In this document: piece after piece, positions 44,350 through 54,888 of the stretch
Layout of the letters: each line of letters begins with the position of its first letter
Position numbering within the stretch: the stretch's first letter is position 1
Assembly: GCA_030581615.1 (NCBI GenBank)
Contig: JAKTTT010000026.1
Location: 62,001-126,000, forward strand
Direction of reading: 5' to 3'
DNA: 64,000 nucleotides
From: Alloascoidea africana
Taxonomy: Eukaryota; Ascomycota; Alloascoideomycetes; Alloascoideales; Alloascoideaceae
Position numbers and translations under genes: made by a program
The notes under the pieces: generated by a model
What the model saw: only the letters and a program-made list of their open reading frames with translations
What the model was told of the DNA's origin: nothing
Databases searched by the model: none

Positions 44350-46175
44350 ATGTCGAATACAAAGATATTCTTGAGACCGCTGTCTATGGACGGTCTGTAT
44401 TTTGGGTTTCACAAAACTATGACAAAGCTTGTGGGTGTGAGCCGAGCAAGAAGTAACTAATACCACAGAGGGGTGTATCTGGTAGTGCTGCGATCCGATG
44501 TGGAAGAGCTGTTCAAGAAATGTGGACCAGTTTTAGGTGTCAAACTTATGAATGGCTATGTATGCAACCGAGCTTAGTTGGCTGATCCCAAACGGCATAA
44601 ACAATAAGAAGATGAAGAAGAAGAAGAAGAAAAGAAGAAGAAGCGGCTCGGTCTGACCAGAACACAATAGGGCTTTGTTGAGTTTCAAAATGCCCAAGAT
44701 GCAGCTGCAGCGATGCGAGACTGTGGTGAGTATATATCAGAGAGACAGACAGGACATGCACCCCCCTCCAAGAATAAACAAGACAAGTCAAGTATATTGT
44801 TCTGACCGTTGTGGACTATAGATGGGGCCACTATTCCTGGAAATGGAGGAAAGGCATTTGCATTGGAATGGGCCAAAGGTGGCCGATTGAGAAACGATCG
44901 AGGTCATGATCACACTGAAAACAGATATAGACGGGGAGAATACCGTCTTATAATTATGGGACTTCCCAAAGATTGTACATGGCAGGTATGGAAAAATCTG
45001 CCGCTGCTTTCTACTTGTTCCGACTTTGAAGATGAGCGTTTGTCTGTCAAATACTGTTGTTAAAGTTTGCAGAACGGCTATCTAATATTTTCACTGGCAT
45101 GTTTCGTGTTAAACGGGTTAGGAAATCAAAGACTTTGCACAGACTTTGAACGTGGATCCTTGTTTTACCAATATCACTCGAGAAGTCAGTGGTAAAGGGT
45201 ATGTCCATGTCTCTTTCCCTCTTTTCTTGGTTGAAAAGGTACTGTCTACTTGTGTTGGAAACATGGTTGCTAACAGAAAAACCGCATCGTGATTGTTGTT
45301 GTTTGTGTGACACATTTTTTCATCCATCATGGCGTTGCTTTCTTTTTTTTTTCAGAATTATGGAATTCATGTCAAGAGAAGATATTCAGAATGCAGAAAA
45401 TCGTTTAAACCAAATCGAATTTCGAGGGCAGGTGTTACGAGTCAGTGAAGATGTATGTAACAAATAACAATGCACTTAAGCCTACTATCTTTTACCGCTG
45501 TTACTGCTTGTTGCTAATGTCAGCTAGACAAGCTACAGAGGTCCACCAACACAGCATTTTTCTACACGGAGCCACAATCACGGTCGACCTGAAAGCAGAG
45601 CTTCATACGGGTACGACAAGTGGTACAGAAATCGATGGGACGACTACGGATCTGGGTATAGAACTGGACAAGGATATGGGTATGGCCACCGTTATGGAAA
45701 TGGGTATGGCGGTAATTACAGGCGGGATGAGAGATTTGGGCCTGGACCTAGAAGAAGACAAGCATCTTGGGACAGAACCGATACTGTAGATCCAAACAAT
45801 GAGAGGAGTGGGAGAGACTTTGATCCACCCAAGCCACGAGATGAGTCTGTGGGAGGAGACACGGTGAAGCAAAACGATTATGATTATGAATATGATGATG
45901 TATCGAGAGACTACAGAGACAGATCCCGGTCCCGATCTCCTCGACGCGACAGTGTGAGTAGAGACAGCACTTTTGTTGAAACAGTAGCAAACACTGGCGA
46001 TGTCATTGAAGAAGAGAAGCAGGAGTTGACCAAGCTTTCTCCAGCGCTTGCTTCAGAGAACACCGCCGCCGCCAGCATAAGCATCAGCACCAGTATCAGT
46101 AGTAGTACATTGGCTTATTCGATGATCGACGATGTGTATGATGAAGGTGGAATAAGAATTGATGATGATTGGTGA
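44350..46175 (+). CDS. SR-type RNA-binding protein with two RRMs
   Basis: Likely mRNA splicing or export factor related to Srp1/Srp2/Npl3-type proteins. Seven exons: 44350-44396, 44469-44559, 44671-44725, 44822-44985, 45122-45198, 45356-45452 and 45528-46175, 392 residues. RRM1 is spread over exons 1-4 (TKIFLRPL, SDVEELFKKCGPV, GYGFVEFQNAQDAAAAM). RRM2 (YRLIIMGLPKDCTWQEIKDF, GKGIMEFMSREDIQNA) covers exons 4-6. The tail is rich in Gly/Tyr/Arg (GQGYGYGHRYGNGYGG), then RS dipeptides (RDRSRSRSPRR), then acidic and Ser-rich residues. The acceptor of the last exon is the GCTAG at 45523-45527; the earlier TCAG gives a stop. Exon 1 is the least certain part. Intron 2 contains a long GAA repeat. Confidence 0.85.
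44607..44643 (+). repeat. GAA-repeat tract inside an SR-gene intron
   Basis: A nearly uninterrupted run of GAA/GAT/AAG triplets within the 111-nt second intron (44560-44670). Purine-rich GAA repeats are known binding sites for SR proteins. Confidence 0.85.
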
Positions 46176-46503
46176 GCCGCATCGTGGGGGTGTTTCCTTT
46201 TTGCCCCCGTCTTATTTCATGTATCTGTTTTATCCATCATCTAGCTTTGTTTATCCCACATCATTTTTTGCTTTTGGAACAAATCATGGCGCCGGAAATT
46301 ATCCTTAGTTTATATATGCAGCGAAAAAGTAGGTAAAAAAAAAGACAAATGTCACACATATTTTAGCACGATGCCAATCTTCCCATTATAAATGAATCGA
46401 AGGATAATAAACTGAACCAAAAAAAAAAAAAGAAAAAGCTAATAATAAATCAAAACACACCGTAAAGCCATACACGTTTCATTTTCAAGTACAAAGAGAG
46501 GTC
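46176..46503. other. Convergent 3' regions
   Basis: Spacer between the SR-protein and kinesin stops, with two A runs (about 46336 and 46420). No gene. Confidence 0.6.
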
Positions 46504-48668
46504 TCATTGGGCCATATCCAAGTCAAGCAACTTTCTAAAATCTTTTAAATCCGTCAGATAAGAAGACTTACTTGAGAAAGCCTCATCTCTCAATTCTTCC
46601 AATTCTGAATGAAGTCGGTTATAAACAGAAAAATTGACAGCATCACCACATGGAGCTGTACTCTGTTTGCTATAATCAACATCAGTAACATGATCTTGGC
46701 CAATTGATAAACCAACCTGTCCCAGGATGTTTTTGGTCAGAGCCATCAAGATTTTATTCTTCTTTTGCATCATTTTCCGTTCCACAAGCAACGATCTTCG
46801 TTTGTTTTCTTCTTCAATTGCACGTTCTTCATAAAACCGCACAGCGGCTTTGAATTTATCAACCTGGGCCACTATTGCCGAATTCTCACTAAGAGAGTTT
46901 TGTAAAGAGTTTATCTGTTCTTGCATTTCCAACACGAGTTTGTCCTGGTCCGCGGAACTCAGAATATCGTGATTTACTACAGCAGAGGTTCGGATACGCT
47001 TTGCTTGGTCCGCGTATCTAAGTGTGGACATGCCTTCGTCATAATCACACGGTGATATACAAGCGATCATGGCGGTTTTGCTATTTCCTCCAAGACTCTC
47101 TTTCAACAGCCATGTCAGGGTTGAGTCTCTGTAAGGGACCAAGTCCATGGTTCTTCCAGGACTGCTGCTGCTATTACTTGAAGGGGATCCCGCTGTTCCA
47201 TCTGCTTGATCCGCAAGCGCAGAAATGACCCTTCCCAAAACCGTTAGTGATTTGTTGATGTTTGAGCCTTCTTTAAGTCGTTTACCTGTGGCGCCAGTTA
47301 ATTTTAAACGTTCGGAACCCGCCAAATCCACGAGCCTAATGTGAGAAGTTTTCTCTTCCGTGGTGCCCGAGGATTCATCAAACAGCTTTTGTTTGATGAC
47401 TAGAGTGAACACAGCGTGTGATCGACTTGAGGTGTCATTCATTTTGGTGGAGGCGGTTGCGCGTGCCTTGTTCCCCATGTTAATGTAATGAAGTACCTCT
47501 TTGAAACTTTTAACGGTGAACTCGGACAAGTTTTCAATATATGGACCCTCTGTTGGAGATTCTCTAACACGTAATTTATTTCCAGATGCATCTGGTGGTC
47601 CTCCTCCTCCTCCTCCTCCTCTTCTTGATCTTAACAAATCGTCCACCTGTTCGTTATAAATCTCAAAATAGGACATGCGAACGGTGACACTGATATTTTC
47701 CTCGATCATTTCCTGTGCTCTTTCAAATAGATCTTGGCATAGTCGAGGAATCAAACCTGGATTTTCCTCGCTACCCATCATTGTATAAGATTTACCAGAA
47801 CCCGTTTGACCCTAATCAACCAAAATGTTAGTTCTTTTAGCAGTGTAAGGGATGTGTGTGTGGTTATACTCACATAGGCGAATATACAGGTATGGTAACC
47901 CATAATTGCATGATCCAAAAACTCTTTACCGATTCGGTTGTAAACACCGTCCTGATCCACGAAATGGGGGTCTTGGGGATCTACAGACCACAAGGAATGA
48001 TCGAATATGAAATCTTTTGAGTCGCTTTGTGGACGACAATTACGACCAGCAGGTTCGTTCTCATGTGCTGCATTTGGTGGATGTTTATAAATCGTGGTCA
48101 TTTGAAGTTGTGGATCCATGGATATGAGGTTTGGCAGAGACGTTTGCAGTTCTACAATTGTTAGGCCCTGTTATCACAAAAAAGATGGAGAAAGTATCTT
48201 GGTCTTACCCCTTTCGACCAGAGATCTAACACGAACCACAACTTTGATGTTGGCACTTCGTGAGGGACTTGCGGGTCGTAGTGGACTCCCTGGACGAGGA
48301 TGATTTAGAGAAGGAGCGTTCATGGATAGAGACAAAGAGCTGGAGCTTGTTCTTGGGAGCAATCTGGGAGTTTGTGGTTTCTTCGGGGGCGAAGACGGTC
48401 TCATGGGGCTTTTCGTCCTGGTTCTGGCCATTGCACTTGAAGGACGAGTAACCTGTCTTCGTGTTGGACTGCCGCTTAGATAGTCCGGTTTTATCTTGAC
48501 GGTTGTGGAGACAAAACCCGCATTGTTTGCGTGATGTATCGAGGACGTGGGTATCGGCATGGCGGAATGGGGTCTCTTTGGAGGAGAAGCCGAGCGGCGG
48601 TCATTTGGGAGATGGCGATGGGGGCTCGCGGAATTGTACCTGTCTCGTGTTGTGGTTGATGGAGCCAT
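46504..48668 (-). CDS. Kinesin motor, kinesin-3-like, short tail
   Basis: Microtubule motor. Three exons: 48668-48209, 48151-47874 and 47811-46504, 681 residues. Residues 1-145 are a basic Ser/Pro-rich extension before the motor begins at KVVVRVR. The second splice restores IFAYGQTGSGKSYTMMG (P-loop from residue 247). Switch I NDTSSRSHAVF, switch II VDLAGSER, GSNINKSLTVLGRVISALAD and the neck-linker RTSAVVNHD resemble kinesin-3 (Unc-104/KIF1). The protein ends after a short coiled coil and lacks the FHA and PH domains usual in that family. A Gly run (seven) in the motor is encoded by GGA repeats. Most budding yeasts lack a kinesin-3. The start ATG 48668 is the first in the frame that gives a basic N-terminus; the frame is open further upstream without an ATG. 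Confidence 0.9.
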
Positions 48669-48746
48669 GGTGAGGTGTCTGGAAAGTCTCGGAGGAGGTT
48701 TCAAGAAAATGTCAACAGTCGCCCGCAGGTGCCATGGCAACGGTAA

Positions 48747-48760
48747 ACATCCGTGCACCC
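48747..48760 (-). promoter_or_regulatory. Near Rap1-like site between kinesin and cyclophilin genes
   Basis: ACATCCGTGCACCC differs at one base from the Rap1-like motif. It sits in the 147-base shared promoter. Confidence 0.35.
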
Positions 48761-48815
48761 TCGGGTTTTGTCTTCTCTTGCCAGCTTTGGATTTTTGATG
48801 TTGAGCAGAACAATA

Positions 48816-49483
48816 ATGTCTGTGACGGTATGGAGCTCTGGAGAAGCACACACTCTCTACCCAGCACAATGCTAACTGTAGTAGCTACACACCGAGGTCG
48901 GCGACATAAAGCTGGAGATCTTCTGCGAGGCCTGTCCGCAAGCCGCTGAGGTGAGCATTCTTCCTGTTGAAGCCGCCAGCCCTCTCGTCTAACAGCCATT
49001 ATTCGCAGAACTTTCTCGGCCACTGTGCCCGGGGCACCTACGACCGCACCCGGGTCGTCCGCAGCGTGCCGGGCTTCATTGTCCAGATGGGCGACCCGAC
49101 CAACTCGGGCAAAGGCGGCGAGTCGATCTGGGGCGGGCACTTTGCCGACGAGATCCGCCCGACCCTCCGGCACCACACGCGAGTAAGTCCAACTGCCAAC
49201 TTGTGCCGAGCACGAACTTCGCTAACCGCTCCAGGGCGTGCTGTCCATGGCCAACTCGGGCCCCAACACGAACGGGTCGCAGTTCTTCATCACCTACGCG
49301 AAGCAGCCCACGCTGGACGGCACGTGCACGGTCTTCGGGAAGGTGCTGCACGGCGCGGGCCGCGACCCGGCCGCCACGCTGGCCCGCCTCGAGGCGCACC
49401 CGGTCGACCGCAAGGGAAGACCCGCTCCTCCGGTGCACGTGACCGGGGTCACGGTACACGCAAACCCGCTTGCCCGGCCATAG
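48816..49483 (+). CDS. Cyclophilin-type peptidyl-prolyl isomerase, PPIL3-like
   Basis: Small spliceosome-associated cyclophilin. Four exons: 48816-48827, 48885-48950, 49009-49182 and 49235-49483, 166 residues. MSVT joins [28 protein letters not shown], the typical PPIL3 start. [57 protein letters not shown] and a C-terminal VHANPLA complete the family pattern, and the catalytic FIVQ and NGSQFFIT residues are kept. Exons 3 and 4 are extremely GC-rich, with nearly every third position G or C, unlike the neighbours. The first exon is only 12 bases. Confidence 0.95.
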
Positions 49484-49490
49484 CCATAGA

Positions 49491-49507
49491 GGGTGCACGG
49501 GTGTTTT
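49491..49507 (+). promoter_or_regulatory. Rap1-like site upstream of the bL33m gene
   Basis: GGGTGCACGGGTGTTTT contains TGCACGGGTG, an exact consensus match, 70-86 bases upstream of the mitochondrial ribosomal protein ATG and just after the cyclophilin stop. Confidence 0.55.
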
Positions 49508-49576
49508 GCCCAGTTTGTTCTTTTCTGCTCTGGTTCTGTTGAACTGATTGATTGAGACCGGTTGGGCAAAAGCGAG

Positions 49577-49970
49577 ATGGCGAGTATGTGAGCAAGAGCA
49601 CAAGAGCACAAGAGCGAGCATTGTGGCTGGGCTGTGTTGCTAACCAGGCCTCTGGCTGCTTTCTCTATAGAACCAAAAACGAGAACTCAGATCGTCAAGC
49701 TGATCTCTTCCGCAAACACTGGATATATGAGGACGGTGGTCAGGCCTCGAGGTGCCCCCGTCATGAGACAGGTCAGATATGATCCATTAGGTATGTATTT
49801 GCAGACCCTTATATGCTCTGTATATGTGTATGTTTTATTAATTGGTTTTGGTTCGATTTCTCGAAATTTTAGCCCAGCGACATGTTCTCTTTACCGAAGT
49901 TAAAAAAAGAAAGATTCCAGATGCTCAAAGATGGGACTGGTCCTTACGAGCTTACGTCCATGTCAAATAA
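49577..49970 (+). CDS. MRPL39: Mitochondrial ribosomal protein bL33m
   Basis: Component of the large subunit of the mitochondrial ribosome. Three exons: 49577-49583, 49671-49790 and 49873-49970, 74 residues. Spliced, it reads MAKPKTRTQIVKLISSANTG, then YMRTVVRPRGAPVMRQVRYDP, then AQRHVLFTEVKKRKIP, the standard L33 sequence. The first exon holds only seven bases (Met, Ala and one base). Both introns have GTATGT donors. Without splicing it would appear only as fragments. Confidence 0.95.
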
Positions 49971-50399
49971 ACCTGAATCACCACATTTTTTTAATTTGTC
50001 GTTTGTAAATAGCAAATAAATATTCATTAGAAAGAAAAAAAAGAATATACAAGGAAAAAGCGTGTTTGTACAACCTTGACTGTAGGCATGATCATGAGAA
50101 CAATGTGCTAATAAACATTGCGAAACGCTTGCAAAAGCAAAGCAGTCTGTGTAAACATCAAAACCGTACAAATGCTGCTGTTTTCATGAAAAGAAAGAAC
50201 GCACTTCTGTGGTTCTCCTACATCCTACTCCAACTTTCTCAAATGCCCCCTTGTGGTTGTGAAACCCTTTATTCGCATTACCGCTTTGTTATCCTCCCCC
50301 CTATTTAAATTATTCATGTAATTCTCTCGTTTCGAGGCTTTTCCAAATGCCCAGGTTGCATTTCCGTGCTTTCTGGACCGTACTCATGTTGAAGACAAA
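49971..50399. other. Intergenic bL33m to GPI19
   Basis: About 430 bases, no gene recognised. The right half is pyrimidine-rich, as in yeast promoters. Confidence 0.5.
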
Positions 50400-51256
50400 A
50401 TGGCTTTGTGTCCGCAAATTTCCTCCTTCCACCTCCAAACATTGGGAACAATCATCCTTCTCGATGCGCTATACTCACACTCACATTTGGGTATAATGAT
50501 GGGGGTACCTACAGACACAGATCATGATGACGTAGCAATTACTCCTCAAAACAATCCCCTTGGAGCCACTATTCCTCGACATAGAAAAACAGGTGCTGGT
50601 CCTGCTCATCATCACCACTTGTCCTTCCCTCTCTCACCTTCTGCTCCAGACCTGACAAGACCAAACTCAGATTCTTCCTCCAGAATCTCCCTTGGATTGG
50701 CACTGTTTGAAATCTCAACCAAAAAAAGTGCAAGATCCACTTTGTCTCTCCAATCCACACCAAACAAGAGGGACTCTAGAAACTCAATAGCGACAACTGG
50801 TTTTGAAAAAATCGGTACAAGGTTGAAAAAGTGGACTAGGCTCCGACGTCATGCAAAATCAGATTCCTCTGCTCCTTCTGTTGATACTATGACAAACACG
50901 ATAGCTAGAATACCTGAAATGGACATGTCGGTGGCCTCTGGTGTGGAATACAGACACGAAGTGCAAGACGCAAACTCATCATCTACCTCTTCATCTTCAT
51001 CCTCTTATTACCAACACAGGAAGAAACCCGAACATGAAATGTCCGTTGATGCATACACTGACCAAGATATAGAAGAAGAGGAGGAGGATTTTAAAACGGA
51101 TAATTTGTATGGAATGGAGGAGGGATCCAATTCAAGCAACTCTTTGTCCTCTTGTTTATCCGACGAAGATGGAGAATCAACACAGAATGAGAGGAATAAA
51201 CTACAATGTCCTAAAATCGTGCCTCCACCTCTCTTTTCGATTTCCAAACAGCAAAC

Positions 51257-51299
<43 letters not shown>

Positions 51300-52151
51300 A
51301 AAGTGCAGAAGCAGACAAAACCGAAGAAAAATGACCGCTTGCTTGCGGTCTGGGACGGTATTACGAACGTTTATCCCAGTTACTCTGTCCCTTCAACTCC
51401 ACCTCTGGCCAATTTTTCCTTTCTGGATCCACTGAGAACTACTCTAAGTACCACAAATTTACATCTCAGCTTGTCGAAAAGTTTACACCTGAACGGTTTT
51501 AAAACCAACGCTGATGAAGCAAAGACACATACACAAAACCAGCAACACAAACATGAAACGACACCTGGAAGTAAACCCACTGGAGAAGACATGGAGCAAT
51601 CACAACTTCCCTTGCCGCTCCCGGCGATATTTGTAGATCGCCTCGCAAAGCAATCAGATGTCACAGTTGGTGGTAATGCTGTTCCTCCTCAAACTGAATA
51701 CTTTGGCTTTGCACTATATTTTTTATCAGCCATTTTCCTCCTATTGTACTTTGTTTGGTCTTTCACTCCAGCAACAATTTTGAAAAACAAACTCCAAATA
51801 TATTATTATCCTTCAAGATGGTGGTCCGTGGCGATTCCTTCCTTCGTTCTTATGCTCATGCTCTACATCTACATTGCTCTTTGTCTTTACAACGTGGAGG
51901 TTTTAACCCGTCCTCTTCATAGCCTTTCCATCGTTGTGGACAAAGTTTCCAAAATTGCAATAACAGAAACTCACAAAGATAATAACAATACTGTTGATGA
52001 GTTTTTCTACTTTTGGAACCCGAGTAATGGTGTATGGGATCTACCTATAGCCGCCACGTGTAGAGTCCTATACTCTCATGTTGATGATAATGATGATGAT
52101 TATGAAAAACGACTTGACTTGGACCATGAGATTACAATAGACTATTATTAA
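50400..52151 (+). CDS. GPI19: PIG-P/Gpi19 with a long N-terminal extension
   Basis: Subunit of the GPI-N-acetylglucosaminyltransferase complex, which starts GPI-anchor synthesis at the ER. 583 residues, no intron. The PIG-P domain occupies about 430-540: two membrane segments (YFGFALYFLSAIFLLLYFVW and IPSFVLMLMLYIYIALCLY) separated by the conserved YYPSRWWSVAIP loop, followed by a cytosolic tail. The first 430 residues are disordered, Ser/acidic-rich, with a run of 14 Asp; S. cerevisiae Gpi19 is only about 140 residues. The start could also be the MMG at about residue 33. Confidence 0.88.
51258..51299 (+). repeat. (GAT)14 coding microsatellite
   Basis: Fourteen perfect GAT triplets encode the poly-Asp run in the N-terminal extension of GPI19. 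Such perfect runs are prone to length change. Confidence 0.97.
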
Positions 52152-52882
52152 CATTTGTTTTACATCGTTGTTGTTTTTTGCGCTTGACCTGATTTGAATG
52201 ATCTGCTTCATCTAGACTTTACACTAATCTTAAACTTGTTTTTTTGGCTACTGGTACATAATGATTATAACAAGAAAACATAATAATAATAATGATGATG
52301 ATGAAAAAGAGAGGACAATCAGGAGACTCATACTTGTAATACTCTAACTAGTTTCCTATTTGTTCTGTTACACGTGTGACACGGACCAGTATCGACATCT
52401 AGTTACCAAACAAACAGATTTGCCAGATTTTTGTTTTGCAGTTTGCAATTTGCAATTTCGCGCCCATGGACACTATTCCTTGGTATTGTTCAAGGCTATA
52501 TTACTATCTAATAAATTCACTTTATGTTTAGGTTAATAACTTAAAATCGATCCAAAAAACAAGAAAAAAATAATAAAAAATGCCATTAATTGCGTTAATA
52601 TAATGATTTAAAAGTCTTTTGAAAAGAGATTTTTTTTGTTGTTGTTTTTGCTTATTTGTTATCCCATAGAGATAACAAGAAATATCAAGGGGTATGAAAA
52701 AAGACAAGAGAAAGTAACGAAATAAAAATTTGAAAAAGTATAGACATAGAATCGATGATGGAAGAAAAGACCGAAGAGAAAGCATCCGTAAAAATATTAG
52801 GGGAAGAAAAAAAAAAAAAAAAAAAAAAACGAAAGAACAAGGAGACAGCGTGCAATCAAATCATTAACATTAAACCTCTCTT
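52152..52882. other. Convergent 3' regions of GPI19 and PPZ
   Basis: About 730 bases, AT-rich, no gene recognised. Holds a long A run (about 52808-52829) near the phosphatase stop and AATAAT/GATGAT repeats after GPI19. Confidence 0.55.
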
Positions 52883-54757
52883 CTACAACGGTGTATTGTT
52901 CCCACTGGCACCCCCACTTGCAATTGAAGCATGTCTTCTCTCATGCTTACCTTTCTTCATAACCTGTTTCAAAGCGACCGAATCCAAGGGATCCAGCAAC
53001 TCAAAGCTGCAAAGTAGTTCCTCGCTCACACTCATCACGGCCCCCCAATTGTCAAACTCGCCACAGTAGTTGGGTGCCGAAAAGACCGTTACCAGAGTGC
53101 GGTAATTGAAAAATTCATATCCATCTTCCACAACCATATGTGCACGGCAGACAAGGTCAAAATGAAACTTTGCGAGAAATTTGTTAATCGCAACCTTGTT
53201 GAAACAGTAGGAAACCCCCCTTTCGTTGTCCTCCCACTCGGCCTCGGCGTCTGCAGGGTCCGACCACAGCAAATCGTTAAGAAGACCAAAATCGGGGACA
53301 TCGGTTGGCCGCTGGATACTTCGTATTTCATCCAGTGAGCCCAGAGATGGAGATAGACCACCATGAACACAAAAGATCTTGGAGGCAACCACGGCGGCTA
53401 TGGGCAGTGTATTAAAAGTGTCGATAAACAACTTCCATATCTTGATGTTGCACCGTCGCTTGCACTCGTCATAGAATCCATAAACCCTGGTGACATTTGC
53501 GCACTCATGGTTCCCCCGTAGCAAGAAGAAATTTTCGGGATATTTGATCTTGTAACACAGCAGTAATAGAATCGTCTCCAACGATTGTTTCCCCCGGTCA
53601 ACATAGTCACCCAGGAAAAGATAGTTGGCTGCTGGTGGGAAGCCACATTTTGTAAAGATTCGAATCAGATCAGAGTATTGTCCATGGACATCGCCCACGA
53701 TCTTAACCGGTGCTCCCAACTCCAAAAGCGTTGGCTGACTTAGGAATATTTCTCTTGCTCTTTGGCATATCATTGTTATTTCCGAGTTTTTCAAACACAC
53801 GGATTTGGTCCGTTTCGCATTGTACCCTGCGTCGAGTAACCGTTGGATCAGGGTCTCAATGTCCAAAACGGACTGACCAAGTCGCCGCGACTTGGCCGTC
53901 ATGTAAGAAGACGAGGCCAGCGAGAGAGGCGTCGTCGAGGCCGCTGGCGTGTGTGCGTGAGGTGTGCCAACAACGTTTGGCGTGGGGGTTCCTGGGCCTG
54001 ATCCCGAGACAGATGTGCCATCACCACCACCACCCCCTGGCAAGATTATGGGCGAAGGCATGGGGATCGTGAGGTTTGCCCTGTTCAAAGACGCCCGTTT
54101 CGCACTCTTGCTCTCGCCGTTGATGTCGAGCTGGGCCGTGGTTGCGGTGAGCTGGGCTATCGGAGACGACGACGAGTTGTTGTTCGGCTCGCTCCCAGCT
54201 GGGTCCAACATGGTCCCACCACTGTTGGTGCGATCACGCCGAATCAGGATCGGTTCCATCGGCTCCAAATGGACCATGGACGGGGGCGTGTAGGGGACGT
54301 TGGAGCCCGTGGTCGAGCCCGTGCCCGTGTTTGGATGGACGCTCCCGTTACCGTTGCTGCTGGTGCCATTGTCCTGCTGAAGGGGAAGCTCGGTCGCCGC
54401 CGGTGAGATGGCGGCCGTGGTATTCACCGTGGACTCCGACCTGTGGTGGTGGGACCGCCGGTGCGAATGGCCATTGCTCTCGACACTCGAGCCCGGGCCG
54501 GCCCCACTTGCCGGTCTGTCCAGAGGGTCTCCATTGAGCTCTGCGAGTGGCGTGGTTGGAGCTGAGGCCGCCGATGCCTTCAGCAAGGGCGAGCCATTGC
54601 TTAGGCTTCGCCGAGATCGCAAAGACCTCACAGACCGAATTGACCGCGAGGACTTGATCGAGGTTTGCGTGTCCTGTCTCACAAAGGGCGGGTGCGGAGC
54701 GGCCGTGTCGGCGGGAGAGGCGAAGGCAGATGAGCTCTTGGAACTGGAATTGCCCAT
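52883..54757 (-). CDS. PPZ1: Serine/threonine phosphatase PPZ type
   Basis: Fungus-specific PP1-related phosphatase that controls salt tolerance and K+ transport and is inhibited by Hal3-type proteins. 624 residues, no intron, compared with 692 in S. cerevisiae Ppz1. The start is [10 protein letters not shown] (ATG 54757), an N-myristoylation sequence diagnostic of PPZ; the frame is open further upstream but without family similarity. Residues 1 to about 300 are Ser/Thr/Asn-rich and disordered. The catalytic domain has [38 protein letters not shown] and [11 protein letters not shown], all metal-binding residues kept. It shares a 131-base promoter with the SEC2-like gene. Confidence 0.95.
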   Translation of the reverse strand: MGNSSSKSSSAFASPADTAAPHPPFVRQDTQTSIKSSRSIRSVRSLRSRRSLSNGSPLLKASAASAPTTPLAELNGDPLDRPASGAGPGSSVESNGHSHRRSHHHRSESTVNTTAAISPAATELPLQQDNGTSSNGNGSVHPNTGTGSTTGSNVPYTPPSMVHLEPMEPILIRRDRTNSGGTMLDPAGSEPNNNSSSSPIAQLTATTAQLDINGESKSAKRASLNRANLTIPMPSPIILPGGGGGDGTSVSGSGPGTPTPNVVGTPHAHTPAASTTPLSLASSSYMTAKSRRLGQSVLDIETLIQRLLDAGYNAKRTKSVCLKNSEITMICQRAREIFLSQPTLLELGAPVKIVGDVHGQYSDLIRIFTKCGFPPAANYLFLGDYVDRGKQSLETILLLLCYKIKYPENFFLLRGNHECANVTRVYGFYDECKRRCNIKIWKLFIDTFNTLPIAAVVASKIFCVHGGLSPSLGSLDEIRSIQRPTDVPDFGLLNDLLWSDPADAEAEWEDNERGVSYCFNKVAINKFLAKFHFDLVCRAHMVVEDGYEFFNYRTLVTVFSAPNYCGEFDNWGAVMSVSEELLCSFELLDPLDSVALKQVMKKGKHERRHASIASGGASGNNTPL

Positions 54758-54821
54758 CTCAAGTCTTGAAGAACGAAGAGAAAGTGTGAGGTGGTGGTGA
54801 GCTGAAAGAAAGCGCACGTAT

Positions 54822-54841
54822 GGGGGTGCACGGGTGTTTGC
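54822..54841 (+). promoter_or_regulatory. Rap1-like site between PPZ1 and the SEC2-like gene
   Basis: GGGGGTGCACGGGTGTTTGC contains TGCACGGGTG, an exact consensus match, within the 131 bases between the two start codons. Confidence 0.55.
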
Positions 54842-54888
54842 GGGAAGGGGCCTTTTGGTCCGACATTTGGCTTCTTGTTTGGACCCCA

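Noticed and set aside
44070-44456. 128-codon plus-strand frame before the SR-protein gene
   Set aside because: It begins at GTG, lacks motifs and overlaps the SR gene's first exon in a different frame.
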